Below, piece after piece: positions 51,171 through 57,993 of a DNA stretch of 64,000 bases; position 1 is the first letter of the stretch; every line of letters begins with the position of its first letter. The translations under genes were made by a program, and so were the position numbers. The notes under the pieces are model-generated. The model was not told where the DNA came from, searched no databases, and was given only the letters and a program-made list of their open reading frames with translations. The DNA comes from DASRFA01 sp035651755 (GTDB lineage Bacteria; Desulfobacterota; Binatia; UBA12015): the NCBI GenBank assembly GCA_035651755.1, contig DASRFA010000050.1, positions 186,001 through 250,000 on the forward strand, in the 5' to 3' direction.

Positions 51171-52163
51171 ATGAAAGTCGTTTCGTTCTTCCATCTGAAG
51201 GAGGTGCGCTGGGCGATCTCCGAGACCGACCTGGCGGCGTTCCGCGGCGAGTTCCCGGGCGTCGAGATCCAGTCGGTCGAGGACGCGGGCGACCTCCCGC
51301 GCGCGCTCGCGGACGCCGAGGCGTTCGTCGGCTGGACGTTCCCGCGCGCGCTCTTCGCATCGGCACCCCGGCTGCGCTGGGTGCAGTCCGCCTCCGCCGG
51401 GATCGAGGCGAACCTCTTTCCCGAGATGGTCGCGAGCGACGTCGTCCTCACGAACGGCGCAGGCCTGCACTCGGTGTCGATCCCCGAGCACACGCTCGGG
51501 CTCATGCTCGCGCTCGCCCGCAACATCCACAAGGCGGTCCGGATCCAGGCCGAGCACCGCTGGGACCGCTTCGGCGTCATCGCGTTCGCGGGCGGCGTGC
51601 GCGAGCTGGCGGGAAGCCGCCTCGCGATCCTCGGCGCGGGCGCGATCGGAATCTCGCTCGCGCGTCTGGCGAGCGCGCTCGGCATGACGGTGCGCGTCCT
51701 GCGGCGCCGGCCGGACCACCCCGTCGAGGGAGCCGAAGAAGTCGTCGGACCCGATCGCCTGCACGAGGTCCTCGGGTGGGCCGACTTCGTCGTCCTCGCG
51801 ACGCCGCTCACCGACGAGACCCGGAATCTCATCGACGCGCGCGCTCTCGCAGCGATGAAGTCGTCGGCATTCCTGATCAACGTCGCGCGCGGCGAGGTGA
51901 TCGACGACGACGCGCTCGTCGACGCGCTCCGCCGGGGCGCGATCGCGGGCGCCGGCCTCGACGCGTTCCGCGAAGAGCCGCTCCCGGAGACGAGCCCGTA
52001 CTTCGCGCTCGAGAACGCCATCGTGACGCCGCACGTCTCCGGATACACCGCGACCTACTTCCAGAAGGTGCTCGACCTCTTTCGTGACAACCTCCGCCGC
52101 TTCGTCCGGGGAGAGCCGCTCCGGAACGTCGTCGACAAGCGGCTCGGGTACGTCGTCGGCTGA
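51171..52163 (+). CDS. D-isomer-specific 2-hydroxyacid dehydrogenase
   Basis: A 330-residue NAD-dependent dehydrogenase. The nucleotide-binding LAILGAGAIGISLAR (about 150-165) splits the two halves of the substrate domain; catalytic residues are Arg in NVARGEVIDD, Glu in FREEPLPETSP and His in VTPHVSGYT. It resembles the glyoxylate/hydroxypyruvate reductase branch. ATG 51171. It is followed after 39 bases by the exported SurE gene. Confidence 0.88.
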   Translation: MKVVSFFHLKEVRWAISETDLAAFRGEFPGVEIQSVEDAGDLPRALADAEAFVGWTFPRALFASAPRLRWVQSASAGIEANLFPEMVASDVVLTNGAGLHSVSIPEHTLGLMLALARNIHKAVRIQAEHRWDRFGVIAFAGGVRELAGSRLAILGAGAIGISLARLASALGMTVRVLRRRPDHPVEGAEEVVGPDRLHEVLGWADFVVLATPLTDETRNLIDARALAAMKSSAFLINVARGEVIDDDALVDALRRGAIAGAGLDAFREEPLPETSPYFALENAIVTPHVSGYTATYFQKVLDLFRDNLRRFVRGEPLRNVVDKRLGYVVG

Positions 52164-52202
52164 GGCGCCGAGCAGCGCCGCTCGACACAGGGAGGGATGA
52201 AC

Positions 52203-53114
52203 ATGAGAACGATCTCGCTTCGAGCCGTCGCCCGGATGGCGGCGGCCGCGCTGGTTGCCGCGTGCATGCTCGCGTCGACGGCTGCGCCGTCGGCCGCGCT
52301 CGGGTTCCCGATGCGCGTCCTCGTCACGAACGACGACGGCGTCGGGGCCGAGGGCATCTCCGTGCTGGTCGCGCACCTTTCCGCGATCCGCGGTCTCGAG
52401 GTGGACGTGGTCGCTCCGGCCACGAACCAGAGCGGCACGGGCGACAACTACTCCACGACGCCGCTCGACGTCTTCTCGAGCATGACGGCCGCCGGCCACC
52501 CCGCGACCGCGGTGCGCGGCTTTCCCTCGGACGCGACGCTGTGGGGGACGTTGTCGGGACAGGTCTCGAAGCCCGACCTGATCGTCTCGGGCATCAACTT
52601 CGGCCAGAACATCGCCGAGGCGGTCACGATCTCGGGGACGGTCGGCGCCGCGCTCACCGGAGCGCGCATGGGCATTCCCGGCTTCGCGGTGAGCCAGGGG
52701 CTGGCCCAGAACATCAGCTACGAGGATGCGGCCGTGTACACGGCTCAGCTCGTGGAGCGGTTCCGCTCGAGCGCGACCTTCCGGCGGCTGCTGACGCAGA
52801 CCCGCGTGCGCGGGCGGGCGCGCATCCTGAACATCAACTTCCCGAGCTGCACGGAGGGCTCGCTGCGCGGCGTGCGTGTCGCGATCGTCGGGCGGGCGAC
52901 GCGCGTGGTCGGCTACGAGCAGACCGACCCGGGCGTCTGGACGCCGACGATCGAGCGGACACCGGTCGGCAGCAACGACTGCCGGTCCGTGCTCCGCGAC
53001 CCGCGCACCGACCTCGAGGCCATGAACAACGGCTTCGCGTCGGTCACGATGCTGAACCCCGACCTGACGAACGACGAGGGCACCCTGGCCGTCCGTCGCT
53101 ACGTCGAGCAGTAA
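52203..53114 (+). CDS. surE: Exported SurE-like 5'/3'-nucleotidase
   Basis: A 303-residue SurE-family phosphatase. VTNDDGVGAEGI (Asp44, Asp45) is the metal site, ATNQSGTG and SGINFGQNIAEAV the remaining conserved loops. Unlike the cytoplasmic E. coli enzyme it has a signal peptide (residues 1-34, MAAAALVAACMLASTAAPSA), so it should act in the periplasm on nucleotides or other phosphomonoesters. The start is the ATG at 52203: GGAGGG ends six bases before it, whereas the ATG at 52197 is too close. Confidence 0.8.
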   Translation: MRTISLRAVARMAAAALVAACMLASTAAPSAALGFPMRVLVTNDDGVGAEGISVLVAHLSAIRGLEVDVVAPATNQSGTGDNYSTTPLDVFSSMTAAGHPATAVRGFPSDATLWGTLSGQVSKPDLIVSGINFGQNIAEAVTISGTVGAALTGARMGIPGFAVSQGLAQNISYEDAAVYTAQLVERFRSSATFRRLLTQTRVRGRARILNINFPSCTEGSLRGVRVAIVGRATRVVGYEQTDPGVWTPTIERTPVGSNDCRSVLRDPRTDLEAMNNGFASVTMLNPDLTNDEGTLAVRRYVEQ

Positions 53115-53127
53115 GCGGGTTGTCGCA

Positions 53128-53225
53128 CGAGGGGATCTCCCCTCGCCCCGTTCGGCAAAGCCGAACGGGGAGTCATCCGACGAGGGAAACGCTTCCCTCG
53201 CCCCGTTCGGCAAAGCCGAACGGGG
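53128..53225. repeat. Tandem hairpin array, two units, possible bidirectional terminator
   Basis: Unit 1: CGAGGGGA/TCCCCTCG (53128-53145), then CCCCGTTCGGC-AAA-GCCGAACGGGG in parts at 53146-53156 and 53160-53170. Unit 2: CGAGGGA/TCCCTCG (53181-53200), then the same 11-bp hairpin at 53201-53225. The second hairpin is identical in both units. It lies between convergent surE and crotonase genes, so transcription termination is likely, but there are no T-tracts. Confidence 0.8.
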
Positions 53226-53265
53226 CCCCACTCCCTGCGGGGTCGCTTCGCTCGCTTCTCGAGTC

Positions 53266-54042
53266 CTAGCTTCGCGAGAAGTCCGGCGGTCGTTTTTCGA
53301 AGAAGGCCCGGATCGCCTCCAGGTTCTCCGGCGAGCCGATCCGCTCGGCGAACGCGGCGTCCTCGCGCGCGCGGGCGGCGTGCACCGCCGTGTCGCGCGT
53401 GGCGAGGAGGAGCCGCTTCGTGTGCCGCACCGCCTTCGGCGGGTGGGCTGCGATCTCGCTCGCCTTGTGGAGCGCGGCCGGAAGCAGCTCCGCCGCGGGA
53501 AACGCGCGCGCCGCGATCCCGAGCTCGACCGCGCGGCGCGCGTCGATCCACTCCGCGGTGTAGAGGATCTCCGCCGCGCGCTGGAAGCCGACGATCAGCG
53601 GGAGGAGGAACGAGCTCGCCGCCTCGGGCACGACGCCGAGCGTGACGAACGGGCAGCGCAGGCGCGCCTCGTCCGCGACGTACACGATGTCGCAGTGGAG
53701 GAGCATCGTCATGCCGAGGCCCGACCCGGCGCCGTTCACGGCCGCGACGATCGGCTTGTCGAAGCTCGCGAGCCGGTCGACGAACGACGGAAAGCCGTGC
53801 GGCTCGCCGCCCGGCGGCGGCGCGGCCGACATCTCGGCGAAGTCCTGCCCCGCCGAGAACGCCTGGCCGGCGCCCGTCAGGACGACGACGCGGACGTCGT
53901 CGCTGTCCTGCGCGTCGCGAAGCGCGTCGCGGAAGTCGGCGTAGAGCGCGTGGTTGAAGGCGTTCCGCTTCTCCGGGCGGTTCATCGTCAGAAGCAGAAC
54001 GCCGCCGCCGACGCGCTCCTCGAGAATCGTTTCACGAGCCAT
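53266..54042 (-). CDS. Enoyl-CoA hydratase/isomerase family protein
   Basis: A 258-residue crotonase-fold enzyme: MNRPEKRNAFNH, GQAFSAGQDFAEM and AAVNGAGSGLGMTMLLHCD. CPFVTLGVVPEAASS has Glu at the second acid position and a hydrophobic residue at the first, as in isomerase-like or PaaG-type members. ATG at 54042. It is divergent from the AmpG-like transporter (113 bases). Confidence 0.88.
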   Translation of the reverse strand: MARETILEERVGGGVLLLTMNRPEKRNAFNHALYADFRDALRDAQDSDDVRVVVLTGAGQAFSAGQDFAEMSAAPPPGGEPHGFPSFVDRLASFDKPIVAAVNGAGSGLGMTMLLHCDIVYVADEARLRCPFVTLGVVPEAASSFLLPLIVGFQRAAEILYTAEWIDARRAVELGIAARAFPAAELLPAALHKASEIAAHPPKAVRHTKRLLLATRDTAVHAARAREDAAFAERIGSPENLEAIRAFFEKRPPDFSRS

Positions 54043-54155
54043 GGCGCGATCCCTCCTTCAAAACCGCGCCGATCACAACCCGCGCCAAATTGTACTTCGC
54101 GGGCCGTTTCGCTGTAGATTCGCGCGTGGGGAGCGCGGGCGCGGAGAGGGAGCAG

Positions 54156-55472
54156 GTGCGACCCGTCGGACCCGCGCCGCCGCGCCCGTCGCCTCGCCTG
54201 TGGGTCTCGACGACCTACTTCGCCGAGGGGCTGCCGTACATGCTGGTGCGGTTCCTCTCCGCCGTCTACCTGACCGACATCGGCGTCAAGGAGGCCTTCC
54301 TCGGCTTCCTGAACTTTCTCGGGCTGCCATGGAACTTCAAGTTCCTGTGGGCGCCCGCGGTCGACCTGTTCGGCACCAAGCGCAGCTGGCTGCTGAACGT
54401 CGAGGCGCTGATCGCGATCGGCGCAGGCCTCCTCGCTCTGCTCGCCGCTTTCGGCCCGCCGACGGAGAGCGTGGTTGCGGTCGCGAGTGCCGCGGGCGCC
54501 GGCTCGGAGAGCGTCCGCTGGATGCTCGCGCTGCTGGTCGCACTCGCGTTCATCGCCGCGACCCACGACGTCGCGATCGACGCCTACTACATGGAGGCGA
54601 TCCCGGACCCGACCGAGCAGGCCGCGTACACCGGTCTCCGCGTGCTGACCTACCGCCTGGCGGTCGTGTTCGCGAAGAGCGGGCTCGTCGGGCTCGCCGC
54701 GTGGGCGGGCTGGACGGCCGGCTTCGGCGGCGGTGCGGCGTGCATGGCGGCGCTGCTCGCGTTCCATGCCTGGTACCTGCCGCGCTTCGAGACCGCGCGT
54801 GCGCGCGGGTCGATGGCGGAGGTGCTGCGGAAGTTCGGTCAGGCGTTCTCGAGCTACGTGAGCCGGCCGCAGATCGGCCTCGTTCTCGCCTTCGTCGTCA
54901 CCTACAAGCTCGGCGACGAGGTCCTCTTCGCGATGAACACGCCGTTCCTCATGCGCGAGGTCGGCGTCTCCAAGTCGGACCTGTCGTGGATGGCGGGCAT
55001 CGTCGGCACGGTCGCGTCGATCGCCGGCTCGCTGGTCAGCGCCTGGGCGATCGAGCGCTGGGGTCTCCGGCGGACGGTCTGGCCCCTCACGCTCGCGATG
55101 AACCTCAACATCTGGGCCTACGTCTGGCTCGCCTGGGCCCTGCCCGACGCCGCCACGCGCGCCGGCCTCGCCACCGTCGCCGGCGTTCATGCCTACGAGC
55201 AGTTCGCGGCGGGCCTCGGCAACGCCGTGCTCGTCGTCTTCATCATGCGCACCTGCCTCCCCGAGTGGAAGGCGGCCCACTACGCCATCGCGAGCGCGAT
55301 CGCGTCGCTCGGCGGTACGCTGTTCGGCGGCGTGTCGGGCGTTTTGGTCGAGCAGATCGGGTACCTTTGGCTTTACGTCGCCGCATTTCTGTGCGCGCTG
55401 CCCTCGATGGCGGTCCTGCTCGTGCTCCGCATCCCGGACGAGCCGGACTCGCTCGCGGCGGTGCGCTCGTAA
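54156..55472 (+). CDS. AmpG-like MFS transporter
   Basis: A 438-residue transporter with about 12 membrane helices. TTYFAEGLPYMLVRFLSAV, FLNFLGLPWNFKFLWAPAVD (two pieces) and AATHDVAIDAYYMEAI match the PAT/AmpG family, whose known members import anhydro-muropeptides or acetyl-CoA. The GTG at 54156 is preceded by GAGAGGGAG. No peptidoglycan-recycling genes are next to it, so the substrate is open. A palindromic element follows its stop. Confidence 0.82.
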   Translation: MRPVGPAPPRPSPRLWVSTTYFAEGLPYMLVRFLSAVYLTDIGVKEAFLGFLNFLGLPWNFKFLWAPAVDLFGTKRSWLLNVEALIAIGAGLLALLAAFGPPTESVVAVASAAGAGSESVRWMLALLVALAFIAATHDVAIDAYYMEAIPDPTEQAAYTGLRVLTYRLAVVFAKSGLVGLAAWAGWTAGFGGGAACMAALLAFHAWYLPRFETARARGSMAEVLRKFGQAFSSYVSRPQIGLVLAFVVTYKLGDEVLFAMNTPFLMREVGVSKSDLSWMAGIVGTVASIAGSLVSAWAIERWGLRRTVWPLTLAMNLNIWAYVWLAWALPDAATRAGLATVAGVHAYEQFAAGLGNAVLVVFIMRTCLPEWKAAHYAIASAIASLGGTLFGGVSGVLVEQIGYLWLYVAAFLCALPSMAVLLVLRIPDEPDSLAAVRS

Positions 55473-55514
55473 GCGCTTCCTGCGTACGGCGCATGCGAGC
55501 TTTGCGGACGTGCC

Positions 55515-55733
55515 GCGCGGCGGGAGCGTCGCGTGAGCGAGCCCGCCGACTCCTGTCGGAGGCGCCCTTTTGTTGTCTCATGAAAAGGAAGGGCGCCTCC
55601 TCCAACGTCGCTGGCGGTGCTCGCTCACGTGACGCTCCCGCCGCAGTCACGACGTGCCGCGCGCGCCGGCCCTGAACGCGTCTCTTCGAGGTCGTGGCCG
55701 CGCGCGCGGCTCGCCGCGCGGCGCTACGGCAGC
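55515..55733. repeat. Palindromic double-hairpin element, copy 2
   Basis: A 219-bp copy of the element at 37326. Outer arms at 55519-55542 and 55619-55642 pair over 24 bp with one G-U-type difference. The inner arms GGAGGCGCCCTT and AAGGGCGCCTCC are perfect, with loop TTGTTGTCTCATGAAAAGG. The trailing hairpin GCGCGGC-TC-GCCGCGC is kept. It fills most of the 326-base gap (55473-55798) between the transporter and the GTPase gene, both on the plus strand. Confidence 0.85.
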
Positions 55734-55798
55734 GATGTGCGCACGGATTTCCCGTCCCGCGATTGGACTTTTACCGGAGTGATCGCGAGAATCGCGCG

Positions 55799-57982
55799 AT
55801 GTCGACGCTTCTCACGCGACTCTCCGGCGAGCTCGATGCGCTCGTGTCTCCGGTGCTCGAGCTGCTCGACGATGCCAACGCGCACCTGATGGCGCTGCGC
55901 GGCGCGGACGCGGGCGACGACGTCGAGCGGGTCGCGGCGCGGCTCGCCGGGTTCCGCGAGAGCCTCCGCACGCTGCGCGAGAAGGTCGCCGAGCAGCGCT
56001 CGTACGTGCTCCTGTTCGGTCCGCTGAAGAGCGGCAAGTCGACGCTCATGAACGCGCTCAGCGCGGCCTACGTGAGCGAGGTGACGAGCCTCCCCGCGTA
56101 CCCCTGCATGGTCTACGTCCGGCACGCGCCCCGCCTCGAGGTCGCGGTCGAGCGCTGGGACGGCGAGGTCGACAGCTTCTCCGGGCTCGACCAGATGCGG
56201 GCGCACGTCGCGGGCGCGCACGCCGACCTCGCCCGCGCTCTCCGGCGCGCGGAGGCGGCCGGCGTCGACTTCGATCCGACGATCCATCAGCCGCACGCCA
56301 TCCGACGGGTCGACGTCCGCATGCCGGCGCCCCGCCTGCTCGAGTCGGGCACGGTGCTCGTCGACACGCCCGGCCTCTACACCCGGATGAAGTTCGGCTA
56401 CGACCAGCTCACGCGCGAGTTCCGCCTCGCATCGGCGTGCGCGATCTTCGTCGTCAAGACCGACAACCTCTTCCTCGAGCAGGTCTTCGACGAGTTCGAC
56501 GACCTGCTGCGGCTCTTCAGCCGCATCTTCCTCGTCGTGAACCTCGATACCGCCAAGCGGGACCTCGAGCCCGACGGCGGCCTCGGGCCGAGCCTGGAGC
56601 GGCGCGATCCGGCGCAGATCCTCGCGGCGTTCGAGGAGCTCGCGATGAGCGAGACGCTCCGGCGTGCGCGCGACGAGGGCCGCCTCCAGATCTACCCGAT
56701 CGACCTCCTGCGCGCGGCGAGCGCGCGCCTCCGCGCCGGCGCGGCGGCGGACACGGCCTCGTCGGACGAAACGGAGAAGGGCCCGGAAGACGCCGACGCG
56801 ACCGGCGGCGTGCCCGTCGACTTCGAGCGCTTCGTCTCCGACCTCGCCGCCTACCTCGCGAGCCAGGAAGCGCTCGTCGCCTTCGTCCGCGACAGCCTCC
56901 AGCAGGCGAACGACGTCCTGGCCGAGCTCGCGACCGTCTGCCGCGGCGAGGCCGCCGCGGTCGCCGAGCGCCTCGTCGCGGTGGCGGAGGAGACGCGCGC
57001 GCGCTTCGGCGCCCGCGCCGACGCCGCCCGGCGGCTGAGCAGCCGGTCGCTCGAGGAAGGCTGCGCGCCGCACGCCGAGGATGTCACGTCGATCACGCGC
57101 GAGCGCAGCGTCGACGTCCGGAAGCAGGCCGCCGACCGCGCCGAGGCCGCCCTCGACCGCTGGTTCGAGACCGATCGCAGCTTCGCGCAGCTCGTCGGCG
57201 AGGACCTCGTGGAGGTCTTCGCGGCCTGCCGGGACGAGCTCTCCACTCTCGCGCGCGACGGCGCGCGCACCGTCCTCGCGAGCGACGTCGCCGCCGCCGG
57301 CATCCGGCGCCTCGCACCCGCCGATTTCGACGCGCTCGACCTCCCGATCGCGCGCATCGCGCGCTCCGCGCTCTCCGGGGGAGAAGCGGCCGAGAGCGGC
57401 AAGAGCGCGCTTCTCACGATCCCGTACGGCCTCGTCCCCGTGAAGCGAAGCGCGCTCGACTGGCTGCTGCTGCGGGGCCCGGTGCGCGTTCGGAAGGCGC
57501 TCTTCGGACCCGAGGAAGCGCCGACCCGGCCGGTCGCGCGTACCGTCAAGCAAAGACGGCTCGGGGCGCCGGCGCGCGCGGCGCTCGGAGCCGCGACGCG
57601 TGTCCGCCTCGACCGCTTCTTCGCCGAGGCGCTCTCGCAGTCGGCCGTCGCGGCTTTCGGAGAGGCGGCGACCGCCGTCGCCGCGCGCCTGCACGCCGCG
57701 ATCGACGAAGCGGGGAGGGCGGCCGGCACCGCGATGGTCGACATGCGCGCGACCCTCGCCGACCGCGCCACCCTCCGCTCCGCGATCGACGTCCTCGGAC
57801 GGACTGCGGAGCGCGCGACCGCCGACACCGACCGTCTGCTCGATGCGTGGGGCGTGCGCACGCCGGCGCCGGAGGCATCCGGCGCGCCGGCGGCGGTCGC
57901 CGAGGTCGGCGCGCCGGGCGGCGGTGCAACCATCGACGAAGAAGAGCCCGCCGCACCCGAGTTGCCGGTCGAAAAGGACTGA
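55799..57982 (+). CDS. Dynamin-like GTPase family protein
   Basis: A 727-residue large GTPase. G1 is GPLKSGKST (about 74-82), G3 is VDTPGLYTRM (about 188) and a G4-like VVNLDTAKRD follows, with Asn-Leu-Asp where classic GTPases have NKxD. The rest is long helical, coiled-coil-prone and Ala/Arg-rich, with an acidic C-terminal tail. A short hydrophobic stretch near ALLTIPYGLVPVKRSALDWLL may be a membrane paddle. Bacterial dynamin-like proteins remodel membranes. The next gene, a giant membrane protein, starts 11 bases after the stop. Confidence 0.8.
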   Translation: MSTLLTRLSGELDALVSPVLELLDDANAHLMALRGADAGDDVERVAARLAGFRESLRTLREKVAEQRSYVLLFGPLKSGKSTLMNALSAAYVSEVTSLPAYPCMVYVRHAPRLEVAVERWDGEVDSFSGLDQMRAHVAGAHADLARALRRAEAAGVDFDPTIHQPHAIRRVDVRMPAPRLLESGTVLVDTPGLYTRMKFGYDQLTREFRLASACAIFVVKTDNLFLEQVFDEFDDLLRLFSRIFLVVNLDTAKRDLEPDGGLGPSLERRDPAQILAAFEELAMSETLRRARDEGRLQIYPIDLLRAASARLRAGAAADTASSDETEKGPEDADATGGVPVDFERFVSDLAAYLASQEALVAFVRDSLQQANDVLAELATVCRGEAAAVAERLVAVAEETRARFGARADAARRLSSRSLEEGCAPHAEDVTSITRERSVDVRKQAADRAEAALDRWFETDRSFAQLVGEDLVEVFAACRDELSTLARDGARTVLASDVAAAGIRRLAPADFDALDLPIARIARSALSGGEAAESGKSALLTIPYGLVPVKRSALDWLLLRGPVRVRKALFGPEEAPTRPVARTVKQRRLGAPARAALGAATRVRLDRFFAEALSQSAVAAFGEAATAVAARLHAAIDEAGRAAGTAMVDMRATLADRATLRSAIDVLGRTAERATADTDRLLDAWGVRTPAPEASGAPAAVAEVGAPGGGATIDEEEPAAPELPVEKD

Positions 57983-57993
57983 TCGCGAGGCCC

